The position numbers and the translations under genes are program-made. Below are positions 1 to 5,976 of a stretch of 5,976 nucleotides of DNA, in pieces. The stretch lies in assembly GCA_900547915.1 (NCBI GenBank), contig URIN01000104.1, positions 1 through 5,976 of the forward strand, given 5' to 3'. Under the pieces are notes generated by a model that did not search any database, was not told the origin of the DNA, and was given only the letters and a program-made list of their open reading frames with translations. The stretch is from an uncultured Clostridium sp. GTDB taxonomy: Bacteria; Bacillota; Clostridia; Oscillospirales; Acutalibacteraceae. The first letter of the stretch is position 1, and each line of letters starts with the position of its first letter.

Positions 1-861
1 AAAAACAATGAATTTTACGGCGCGATAGATCTTAAAGATCTTATCATAGCTAGACAGGACGCCGACCTTGATGACATAATCCTTACATCATACCCTTATG
101 TATACGCAGACGAACAGATAGATGACTGCGTAGAAAGATTAAAAGATTACTCAGAAGATTCCATTCCCGTTCTTGACAGCCGCAACAGACTTATCGGAGT
201 TATAACTTCACAGGATATCGTTGAAATGGTTGACGAGGCTTTCGGTGAGGATTATGCAAAACTTGCCGGACTTTCTTCAGAAGAAGATATAAAAGAACCT
301 TTAAAAACCAGCGTACGCAAAAGGCTTCCATGGCTGATAGTTTTGCTTGCGCTAGGAATGATAGTTTCAAGCGTTGTAGGGCTTTTTGAAAACATTGTGG
401 CACAGCTTACAATTCTTGTTTGCTTCCAATCACTTGTGCTTGATATGGCAGGAAATGTTGGCACACAATCTCTTGCGGTTACAATAAGAGTGCTTACAAA
501 TGACAATTTGAAATTCAGCGAAAAGCTAGGACTCATTGCCAAAGAAACAAAAACAGGCTTCACAAACGGAATACTGCTCGGCATTGCCTCATTCATATTT
601 ATAGGACTATATATTTATCTGTTTAAAGATAATAATTTAACTTTTGCCTTTGCGGTTTCAGCTTGCATTGGGGTAGCCATGCTGATATCCATGGTGCTTT
701 CAAGCATTACAGGAACATCAATTCCGCTGATATTTAAAAAGCTAAAAATCGACCCGGCGGTTGCCTCCGGTCCGCTTATCACAACGATAAATGACCTTGT
801 TGCCGCCACCTCCTACTACGGACTTGCGTGGTTATTTTTACTTAAAATAATGCATTTTTAA
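1..861 (+). CDS. mgtE: MgtE-type magnesium channel/transporter, C-terminal part (5' end cut by window edge)
   Basis: The reading frame is open from base 1, so the gene begins outside the window; the ATG at 226 is internal. The visible 286 residues hold the end of one CBS domain and a complete second CBS domain (to about residue 77, with 'IPVLDSRNRLIGVITSQDI'), a connecting helix, then five membrane segments at about 111-130, 137-158, 182-205, 212-240 and 258-286. Family signatures are AGNVGTQ at 150-156 and DPAVASGP followed by TTIND near 255-265. By alignment from memory, Asp265 matches the pore Asp432 of Thermus thermophilus MgtE, the residue tied to Mg2+ selectivity. In that family the cytoplasmic N and CBS domains sense Mg2+ and close the channel. 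MgtE proteins are about 450 residues, so roughly 165 are missing, covering the N domain and the start of the first CBS domain. The gene converges on the regulator at 907 and ends just before a shared terminator. No link to the sugar genes is evident. Confidence 0.95.
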   Translation, partial: KNNEFYGAIDLKDLIIARQDADLDDIILTSYPYVYADEQIDDCVERLKDYSEDSIPVLDSRNRLIGVITSQDIVEMVDEAFGEDYAKLAGLSSEEDIKEPLKTSVRKRLPWLIVLLALGMIVSSVVGLFENIVAQLTILVCFQSLVLDMAGNVGTQSLAVTIRVLTNDNLKFSEKLGLIAKETKTGFTNGILLGIASFIFIGLYIYLFKDNNLTFAFAVSACIGVAMLISMVLSSITGTSIPLIFKKLKIDPAVASGPLITTINDLVAATSYYGLAWLFLLKIMHF

Positions 862-867
862 CAGCAT

Positions 868-908
868 AAAAAGACGGTGCGTATGCAGTACATACGCACC
901 GTCTTTTT
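868..908. terminator. Bidirectional intrinsic terminator between mgtE and the AraC-like gene
   Basis: Bases 868-885 and 891-908 are perfect inverted repeats: an 18-bp stem with a 5-base loop (cagta). The GC-rich core is flanked by an A run on the left and a T run on the right, so it can act as a rho-independent terminator in both directions. It fills nearly all of the 45-base gap between the two convergent genes. Its right edge overlaps the TAA stop codon of the minus-strand gene (907-909). Confidence 0.93.
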
Positions 909-1569
909 ACTGAGTGCTTTCTTTAATTTTTTCACGGAATGTTTTGCCGTAATATTTTTTTAGCAGGCGCTGAGTCTGTCTCTCACAGACTCCGAGTTTG
1001 CGAGATAGTTCCTTAAGGGTAAAGCCTTTATTATATAAAAACATATTTTCAATTATAAGAAAACGCATATCGTTTAGATTTTCGTCCTTAACGGGCGCTG
1101 AATATCCGTCCGGAGCATAAAGACGTGTAATGCGTGTGAGCAGGTTTATCATTAGACCTTCTGCGGCACTCTCCCACCCCGGCTTTTTGCCGTTAATTTC
1201 ATTCAATATTTGAGAAGCACAATCGGTTTCAAACTGTTGATGATAATAAAAATGCGTATCAAGAAACAACTTTGCAAAGCTGTTTTGCTTTTGGGAATTT
1301 CTTTTTTGAATATAGATATAAATATCTTTAAGCGGATTGTTTTTATCACCTGCCTGAGAATGTTTTACGCCCGGTCCCGTAACAAAGAAATTGCCCTGGC
1401 GCATTTTATATTCGCCGAAATCAGTTAGCAGAGTTCCCTCCCCGCCCAAAATAAAATGAAGTTCATAACTGTTTTCAGAATGGCAATGCATTGGAATACT
1501 ATCTTCAAGCACGCCGCCGGAACATTTAACAAGTGTAAATCGCACGCCGTTCCATTCAAAATCAAGCAC
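907..1569 (-). CDS. Short AraC-like transcriptional regulator (cupin sensor domain plus one visible helix-turn-helix)
   Basis: This is a predicted DNA-binding regulator of 220 residues. The N-terminal part (about 25-90) resembles the AraC ligand-binding cupin: PMHCHSENSYELHFIL at 26-41, a glycine-rich turn (GGEG, 42-45) and GPGVKHS at 65-71. The C-terminal part (about 183-214) is a helix-turn-helix with 'LKELSRKLGVCERQTQRLLK' followed by YYGKTF, which fits the first of the two HTH units of AraC proteins. The chain stops about eight residues after that motif, where relatives normally continue for some 45 residues with the second HTH, so it is truncated or a one-HTH variant. Translation starts at GTG 1567-1569, preceded by a ribosome site (AAGGCGGTG, five bases away); an in-frame TAA at 1582-1584 excludes extension. 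It is divergent from the GH95 gene, 107 bases apart, and is therefore its likely regulator. The ligand is unknown; a sugar would be usual for the family. Confidence 0.85.
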   Translation of the reverse strand: MLDFEWNGVRFTLVKCSGGVLEDSIPMHCHSENSYELHFILGGEGTLLTDFGEYKMRQGNFFVTGPGVKHSQAGDKNNPLKDIYIYIQKRNSQKQNSFAKLFLDTHFYYHQQFETDCASQILNEINGKKPGWESAAEGLMINLLTRITRLYAPDGYSAPVKDENLNDMRFLIIENMFLYNKGFTLKELSRKLGVCERQTQRLLKKYYGKTFREKIKESTQ

Positions 1570-1592
1570 ATTATCACCGCCTTAATAAAATA

Positions 1593-1621
1593 AGAATAAC
1601 ATAAATGCGACAGATAATCAA
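1593..1621 (-). promoter_or_regulatory. Candidate promoter of the AraC-like gene
   Basis: Reading the minus strand, TTGATT (1616-1621) is followed after exactly 17 bases by TATTCT (1593-1598). Each hexamer matches the housekeeping consensus at four of six positions, and a TGn element sits immediately before the -10. The -10 lies about 24 bases from the GTG start. The match is moderate, but the spacing and location are right. The left arm of the 1603-1637 inverted repeat falls inside this spacer. Confidence 0.45.
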
Positions 1622-1637
1622 TAAAGATGTCGTATTT
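1603..1637. promoter_or_regulatory. Inverted repeat, candidate shared operator between divergent genes
   Basis: AAATGCGACA (1603-1612) and TGTCGTATTT (1628-1637) are inverted copies that match at nine of ten positions, separated by 15 bases (centres 25 bases apart). The left arm lies within the spacer of the candidate minus-strand promoter, and the right arm covers the -35 area of the plus-strand promoter, whose -35 is otherwise weak. That placement suits a regulator controlling both genes, most simply the adjacent AraC-like protein. AraC proteins more often bind direct repeats, so another regulator is possible. Function is inferred. Confidence 0.45.
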
Positions 1638-1651
1638 GTAAAGACGGTATA

Positions 1652-1660
1652 TGATATAAT
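1652..1660 (+). promoter_or_regulatory. Extended -10 promoter of the GH95 gene
   Basis: The sequence TGATATAAT at 1652-1660 is a perfect TGn-TATAAT extended -10 element. The position expected for the -35 (about 1632-1637, GTATTT) is poor, which fits either an extended -10 promoter or one helped by an activator bound just upstream. Transcription would begin near 1667, giving a leader of only about 10 bases before the ATG at 1677. Confidence 0.6.
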
Positions 1661-1666
1661 TTTCTT

Positions 1667-1670
1667 GGTG
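1667..1670 (+). promoter_or_regulatory. Ribosome binding site that fixes the GH95 start
   Basis: GGTG at 1667-1670 lies six bases before ATG 1677. It is a weak Shine-Dalgarno match, but it supports this start over the upstream ATG at 1605, which lies inside the regulatory region. It would be at the extreme 5' end of the transcript predicted from the extended -10. Confidence 0.4.
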
Positions 1671-1676
1671 ATTAAT

Positions 1677-4352
1677 ATGAAAAATAAAAAACTAAAAAAG
1701 CTTTTCTGTTTGTCCCTTGCAGGAATAATAGCGGCGTCCTTTGCAGCGTGCACACCGCAGACTGCCGATGTAAGTGAAATTTTTGATACTGAAAATAAAA
1801 TATCTTACTGCACAACATACAAGGAACTTTCAGAAAAACGAAAAAACAGCACGGACAGCTGGCGCCAGGGAATGGTGAGCGGCAACGGCAGACAGGGAGT
1901 TATTACAAGCGGCTCTCCGTACAGCGACACACTGATTTTTCAAAACATTCATTTTATTATGCCCAATCCAAATCCTCGCACCTGCCCTGACACCTCAGAC
2001 GAGCTTGAGACTGTTAAACAGAGCATTGTAAAAGGTGAAGATATAGTAGACGATTCAAGCTATGACGATGTTTACTACTACCACCCGGGCGGTGAACTGA
2101 GGATAAAACAAGATGCAAAACGTGACAGCGACTATGTTCGCTACACGAATTACGAGACCGCTGAAGCAGGTGTAAAGTACACCGACAAAAACGGCACATG
2201 GGAAAGAACAACATTCACCTCCAAGGCGGATGATGTTACCGTTACAAAGATAGCCCAGTCCGACACGGGTTCAAAAGTAAATCTTACACTTTCGTTTGAC
2301 GATATTTCCGTAATTGCAAATTACGAAAAAGGCAACGAAAAGGATATGCAGTATAAGAAGATAGTTTCTGACGGCTGTGAGTACATTGCGTTTATAGGAC
2401 ACTATCCCGAATACGAAAACAGCGAGCTTAAAAACGGCGGATACGCAACACTCACCTATGTTGTTGCTGAGGGCGGAACAAAGGAAGCCGTTGAGGGCAA
2501 AAAAGTTAAAGACGATCAGTATGTGGGCGAGTCAAACCCGCAGATACAGATAACGGATGCAGATAATGTATATCTCATAACGGTTTCAGACCGTACTTAT
2601 GATATGGGTGCACTTTCCGATTTTGCAGGAATGCAGGATTACGAACTGCTTGACGAGCTTTCACAGAAATGTGCATCAGTTGCGGAGAAGTACAGCGAAA
2701 ACGGCACATTCAGCTATAGCGAGGCTCTCAGCGAACACACGGCTATTTTCCAGCCGCAGTATGACGCTGTTACATTTTCACTTGACGGCGGCACGAGCAA
2801 CTTATCAAACGAAGCTCTTCTTAAGGATGCCAGGAGCGGCGATGAAATTAACAGTGCACTTGCTCAGAGAGCATTTTATTCCGGCAGGTACGCATATCTC
2901 TGCTGCGCAGGTTATTCAACCAGCAGGCTTTACGGTATGTGGACAGGTGAATGGAACACCAGCTGGGGCAGCAAATACACTATGGATGCAAATGTAAACC
3001 TCCAGATATCCTCAATGAATACAGGCAACATCAGTTCTGCGCCTATCGGATATGTAAACTTCCTGCTTAGGCAGATGCCCGACTGGGAGGAAAACGCACT
3101 TGCCACCCACGGATACACAGACGCCATCCAGGCTCCCGTAAACACTGACGGAGACAAGGCTGTTATCACCGAAACAGCTTATACATATCCGTTCAGATAC
3201 TGGAACGCAGGCACTTCTTGGATGCTTTATCCGCTTTATGAAGCGCTTCAGTGTTACGGCGATATGCAGATACCTCTAAGCGATGAGTTCGATCTTAATG
3301 CTCTAAAGAGCGTGCTTTCTGTTACCGCAGATGACCTTACTGACAGCAATATCCAGGCTATCAGAGACCGCGGATATCTTGATCTAAGAACAGAAATTCT
3401 TTTACCGCTGCTCACAAAAGCGGCAAACTACTGGGATCAGATGCTGACCCCCGATTACTACACCGACTCAAACGGTGACATACATTACGAGAACGGCAAG
3501 ACGCAGCTTGCAGATGATGAATATTATTGCATACTGCCCAGCTATTCTCCCGAAAACAACCCAACAAATTATCAAAGCCCTTCAACTGCAAACTGCGCAA
3601 TAGACATTTCGGCGTGTAACAGCAACCTACAGATGCTTATTGACATTATGAAGAGCATAGACCCGAATGCAGACACATCTAAATGGGAGCAAATGAAAGA
3701 AAAACTGCCTCCATATCTTTATGACGAAACAGGCGCACTAAAAGAATGGGCGTGCAATCAGTTCCAGGAAAACAATGAACACAGACACCTCAGCCACCTT
3801 TACTGCGCTTGGCCGATGATGGAAACACAGGACAACGAAGAACTGAGAAAGGCTTGTATTCAGGCTGTTGAAAACAGAGAATCAGAAAACGAAGCAAGCC
3901 ACGCACTTGTACACAGAAGTCTTATTGCCACAAGACTTAAGGACAGAGATGCCCTGAGCACAGCTCTGACCACGCTGATGAACAGCAAAATATATTACAA
4001 CTCGCTGATGACAAATCACGATTTTGACAGAGGCAGCTGCTACTGCACGGACTATGCGATAGGCTATCTCGGAATAATCAGTGAAAGCCTTGTTTATTCA
4101 AATACAGGAAAGATAGAGATACTGCCATGCCTGCCGACAAGCGGTTTTGACGCAGGTCAGATAACAGGCCTCAGAGCAAGGACACAAGCTGTTATTGATG
4201 ACCTTAACTGGGACACTGCCGCAGGTACAGCAAGCATTACGATAACTTCTGACACACAACAGACGATTGAAATTTCATGCGGGCTTTCAGATGAAACACA
4301 GAGTGTTGAATTTGCCGCAGGCGAAACAAAAACCATTGAATTTACAATCTGA
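1677..4352 (+). CDS. Surface lipoprotein glycoside hydrolase, family GH95 (alpha-L-fucosidase / alpha-L-galactosidase family)
   Basis: Predicted 891-residue exported enzyme that would cleave terminal alpha-L-fucosyl or alpha-L-galactosyl residues from glycans by an inverting mechanism. Residues 1-25 are a lipoprotein signal: KNKKLKK, a hydrophobic stretch, then FAAC with Cys25 as the lipidation site. The GH95 N-terminal beta domain follows, with the GNGRQG motif at 69-74. The (alpha/alpha)6 catalytic part carries WGSKYTMDANVN (430-441), SPEN (624-627) and HRHLSHL (702-708), then CTDYAIG and a final 'LPCLP' beta domain. Aligned from memory to Bifidobacterium AfcA, Asn439/Asn441, Glu626 (general acid) and Asp792 match its Asn421/Asn423, Glu566 and Asp766. 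The motifs around them are divergent: the usual FQIDGNFG is SCYCTDYAIG, and LNExxLW is FQNIHFIM. The chain is longer than typical (about 750-800). I chose ATG 1677 over 1605 because it gives the lipoprotein signal and lies downstream of the promoter. The family call is firm; the substrate is not. Confidence 0.9.
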   Translation: MKNKKLKKLFCLSLAGIIAASFAACTPQTADVSEIFDTENKISYCTTYKELSEKRKNSTDSWRQGMVSGNGRQGVITSGSPYSDTLIFQNIHFIMPNPNPRTCPDTSDELETVKQSIVKGEDIVDDSSYDDVYYYHPGGELRIKQDAKRDSDYVRYTNYETAEAGVKYTDKNGTWERTTFTSKADDVTVTKIAQSDTGSKVNLTLSFDDISVIANYEKGNEKDMQYKKIVSDGCEYIAFIGHYPEYENSELKNGGYATLTYVVAEGGTKEAVEGKKVKDDQYVGESNPQIQITDADNVYLITVSDRTYDMGALSDFAGMQDYELLDELSQKCASVAEKYSENGTFSYSEALSEHTAIFQPQYDAVTFSLDGGTSNLSNEALLKDARSGDEINSALAQRAFYSGRYAYLCCAGYSTSRLYGMWTGEWNTSWGSKYTMDANVNLQISSMNTGNISSAPIGYVNFLLRQMPDWEENALATHGYTDAIQAPVNTDGDKAVITETAYTYPFRYWNAGTSWMLYPLYEALQCYGDMQIPLSDEFDLNALKSVLSVTADDLTDSNIQAIRDRGYLDLRTEILLPLLTKAANYWDQMLTPDYYTDSNGDIHYENGKTQLADDEYYCILPSYSPENNPTNYQSPSTANCAIDISACNSNLQMLIDIMKSIDPNADTSKWEQMKEKLPPYLYDETGALKEWACNQFQENNEHRHLSHLYCAWPMMETQDNEELRKACIQAVENRESENEASHALVHRSLIATRLKDRDALSTALTTLMNSKIYYNSLMTNHDFDRGSCYCTDYAIGYLGIISESLVYSNTGKIEILPCLPTSGFDAGQITGLRARTQAVIDDLNWDTAAGTASITITSDTQQTIEISCGLSDETQSVEFAAGETKTIEFTI

Positions 4353-4366
4353 TAAAAGGCACACAA

Positions 4367-4394
4367 AAACGCCGCAGAAAAATCTGCGGCGTTT
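4367..4394. terminator. Bidirectional intrinsic terminator between the GH95 and symporter genes
   Basis: Bases 4367-4378 (AAACGCCGCAGA) and 4383-4394 form a perfect 12-bp stem around a four-A loop. TTTCTTTTAT follows on the plus strand, and the minus strand reads into GTTTTTGTG, so each convergent transcript meets a T-rich tail. It sits inside the 61-base gap between the stop codons at 4352 and 4414. Confidence 0.92.
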
Positions 4395-4413
4395 CTTTTA
4401 TATCAATATTCAA

Positions 4414-5823
4414 TTATTGTTCCTGCTCGGGTTTTGAGCCTGAATGTTTTTCACTGAGTATTCTTACGTCTTCATCAACCTGCTTTTTATGAAGCGGATA
4501 CCAGAACCAAAGAACTATCGCAAGCAGAATAAATCCTGCTGCGGGAACGAGCGTTGCTATGTCAAATATACCCTCTTTTACCTGGGGTTCAAAACCTGTT
4601 TCCTTTGAATATCCTATCAGCGAAAGCAAGCCGCCCACAAGGCCGGAAGTAGCCGCCTGACCCATTTTACGAGCAAAGGAATAAAGGCCGTAAACAGCGC
4701 CGTCTTCCCTGATGCCGTTTCTGATTTCTGAATAATCGATTACATCGGTAACAAGCGCCCATGCAACTATCTGGAACACGCCGAGACCTATCCAGCTTAT
4801 CATCTGGAAAGCGGCGTAAACAAAAACATTCTGTGGGCGTACAAAATAAAGAATTATACAAATAATACCAGCTGCCAAGTTTGAAACGGCGCCTATCTCG
4901 GCTTTACCAAACTTTTTGGCAAGCGGCTTTGCGGAAAATGCCGCGACAAACATACCAACGCCCATCATCACCATTGAAAGCGTCTGGGCTTTTGCGTTGC
5001 CGTAATAGTTCGGGAACACATAGTTTGCCATCTGCTGTAATGTTAACTGAGCAATAAGCATCAAAATAGATGCAATAATAAGAGAGATCAGAGCGCGGTT
5101 TTTAAATGCATTTACAAGCATAACGCCAACACTGTTTCTCTTAAGCTGTTCCTGCGTTACAACTATCTTTACACGTTCTGTGCACATATTATAGCAAAGA
5201 AGATAACAAACGATTGCAAGCAATGAGCACACACCGGCTATAAGTGTGAAACGGGGGCCGTTGAGAACATCGTTTCCGTTTATCTTATCATAAGCAACAA
5301 GAGGAATGCCTGCCGTAACAAACGCACCAGCAAGCGCACCGCCCATTGTTCTGAATGTTGAAAGGGACTGTCTGTCACCGGGGTCTGCTGAAATAGCGGA
5401 AGCCATTGAGCCATAGGGTATATTAATAGAAGTATAAAATACCGAACCCCATAGGATATATGTTACAAACAGATATGCAATTTTGGCGGCATAAGGTATA
5501 TCGGCAAGAGCACTCTGATACATTAGGAATGAAAAAATGGCAACCGGCCCGCACATTCTTAATATCCAAGGTTTAAACTTGCCGTTTTTATTGCCTTTAC
5601 TTCTGTCACAAATTCTGCCCATTCCAACATCAGTAAAAGCATCAGCTATTCTTGCAACCATCATAATTATACCAACAACATAGGCGTCAACACCCATAAC
5701 ATCGGTATAGAACTTTAGCAAAAAAGACGATGAGAGCAAAAAGGTAAAATCGTTTCCGAAATCGCCGAACATATAGCCGATCTTATCTTTTATTCCGAAT
5801 GGTTTGATTGTTTTCTCTTTCAT
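4414..5823 (-). CDS. GPH-family (MelB-like) sugar:cation symporter
   Basis: A 469-residue integral membrane protein predicted to import a glycoside or sugar with a cation. It has about twelve hydrophobic segments and family motifs in order: GYMFGDFGNDF (16-26), RIADAFTD (58-65), GKFKPWI (81-87), TYILWG (121-126), NIPYGS (134-139) and, late in the chain, EDGAVYGLYSFARKMGQ. Compared from memory with E. coli MelB, Asp25, Arg58, Asp61 and Asp65 match Asp19, Arg52, Asp55 and Asp59 of the sugar/cation site, and Thr131 matches Thr121. Asn134 replaces Asp124, as I recall being common in xyloside/glucuronide-type members, so coupling may differ from MelB. The start is secure: an AGGT ribosome site precedes the ATG and an in-frame TGA lies at 5833-5835. 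The C-terminal tail is charged and cytoplasmic. The gene converges on the GH95 gene and has its own promoter. Likely cargo is the sugar released by that enzyme or the trimmed glycan (inference). Confidence 0.92.
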   Translation of the reverse strand: MKEKTIKPFGIKDKIGYMFGDFGNDFTFLLSSSFLLKFYTDVMGVDAYVVGIIMMVARIADAFTDVGMGRICDRSKGNKNGKFKPWILRMCGPVAIFSFLMYQSALADIPYAAKIAYLFVTYILWGSVFYTSINIPYGSMASAISADPGDRQSLSTFRTMGGALAGAFVTAGIPLVAYDKINGNDVLNGPRFTLIAGVCSLLAIVCYLLCYNMCTERVKIVVTQEQLKRNSVGVMLVNAFKNRALISLIIASILMLIAQLTLQQMANYVFPNYYGNAKAQTLSMVMMGVGMFVAAFSAKPLAKKFGKAEIGAVSNLAAGIICIILYFVRPQNVFVYAAFQMISWIGLGVFQIVAWALVTDVIDYSEIRNGIREDGAVYGLYSFARKMGQAATSGLVGGLLSLIGYSKETGFEPQVKEGIFDIATLVPAAGFILLAIVLWFWYPLHKKQVDEDVRILSEKHSGSKPEQEQ

Positions 5824-5844
5824 ATGACTACCTCATTTCAGGGG

Positions 5845-5888
5845 TTAAATACAAAACGGCAAAAGCCGTAAATGCCAAATGTATTTAA
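5845..5888. repeat. Inverted repeats upstream of the symporter gene, candidate regulatory site
   Basis: TTAAATACA (5845-5853) and TGTATTTAA (5880-5888) are perfect 9-bp inverted copies. Between them lies a smaller palindrome, ACGGC-aaaa-GCCGT (5856-5869). The two dyads are not concentric (centres about 5866.5 and 5862.5), so they need not act together. They lie 22-65 bases upstream of the ATG, where an operator or leader hairpin would be expected. No clear -35/-10 pair stands out: TTGGCA (minus strand, 5873-5878) and TTGAAA further upstream are possible -35 boxes, each with a poor or badly spaced -10. Confidence 0.4.
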
Positions 5889-5929
5889 AATTATTTTATT
5901 TCAAAAGCCTCTGATTTATACACAACAAT

Positions 5930-5976
5930 CTGTCTCTTATACACATCTGACGCTGCCGACGAATAGCCTTGTGTAG
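5930..5976. other. Illumina Nextera adapter read-through (artefact, not genomic)
   Basis: Bases 5930-5948 are the 19-base engineered Tn5 mosaic end in reverse complement. Bases 5949-5962 (GACGCTGCCGACGA) complete the i5-side Nextera adapter. Bases 5963-5970 (ATAGCCTT) occupy the index position, and 5971-5976 (GTGTAG) begin the P5 adapter. All 39 non-index bases agree with the published adapter as I remember it. The reverse complement of the index, AAGGCTAT, matches i5 index S520 from memory. Genuine sequence therefore ends at about 5929. Confidence 0.98.

Noticed and set aside
252..596. Minus-strand open frame of 114 codons inside mgtE
   Set aside because: It lies opposite the well-supported MgtE membrane domain and its translation has no recognisable domain; it is a shadow of the real gene.
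226..861. Complete small membrane protein starting at ATG 226
   Set aside because: The frame is open back to base 1 and encodes CBS-domain sequence continuous with the membrane domain, so the ATG is internal to a truncated mgtE.
1640..1653. AAAGACGGT shared between the GH95 promoter (1640-1648) and the mgtE terminator (870-878)
   Set aside because: A single 9-base match between two sites is expected by chance in about 6 kb and the contexts differ.
1605..1676. Longer N-terminus for the GH95 protein from ATG 1605
   Set aside because: It adds 24 residues before a clear lipoprotein signal, overlaps the inverted repeat and the extended -10, and would not be on the transcript.
2599..2997. Plus-strand open frame of 132 codons inside the GH95 gene
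   Set aside because: It is an alternative frame of a gene with a clear family assignment through this region; the translation is Arg/His/Thr-rich and unlike a folded protein.
5930..5948. Possible Tn5/IS50 transposon end
   Set aside because: The 19 bases are the engineered mosaic end, followed exactly by Illumina adapter, index and P5 sequence; a natural element would differ and continue with transposon sequence.

Overview
The window looks like a fragment of a low-to-moderate GC, monoderm (Gram-positive) gut-type Firmicutes/Clostridia genome. The evidence is a family GH95 glycosidase carried on a lipoprotein signal peptide, AGGAGG-like ribosome binding sites, an AraC-like regulator with a 'RQTQRLLKKYYGKTF' motif of a kind I associate with this group, and a GPH sugar symporter. 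This placement is inference; there is no rRNA or other taxonomic marker.

Layout: (1) 1-861, plus strand, is the 3' two thirds of an MgtE magnesium channel cut by the left edge. (2) 868-908 is a perfect hairpin terminator shared with the convergent gene. (3) 907-1569, minus strand, encodes a short cupin/AraC-like regulator that appears to lack the second helix-turn-helix. (4) 1570-1676 is a compact divergent promoter region with a near-perfect inverted repeat lying between two plausible promoters. (5) 1677-4352, plus strand, encodes an exported lipoprotein of family GH95 (alpha-L-fucosidase / alpha-L-galactosidase family) with the expected catalytic residues at alignable positions. (6) 4367-4394 is a second bidirectional terminator. 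(7) 4414-5823, minus strand, encodes a GPH-family (MelB-like) sugar:cation symporter. (8) 5824-5929 is its upstream region, containing inverted repeats. (9) 5930-5976 is not genomic: it reads exactly as Illumina Nextera adapter plus an i5 index, so genuine sequence ends at about 5929.

The regulator, glycosidase and symporter form a plausible small glycan-use locus. The surface enzyme would release a terminal deoxy- or L-sugar from a glycan, the symporter would import the released sugar or trimmed oligosaccharide, and the AraC-like protein would control the divergent glycosidase promoter. Each gene is apparently a single-gene transcription unit, because neighbours are convergent or divergent throughout. 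The magnesium channel is probably an unrelated neighbour.

I see no previously undescribed system. The points most worth a second look are the adapter at the right end, the truncated regulator, the shared operator candidate, and the exact substrate of the divergent GH95 enzyme.
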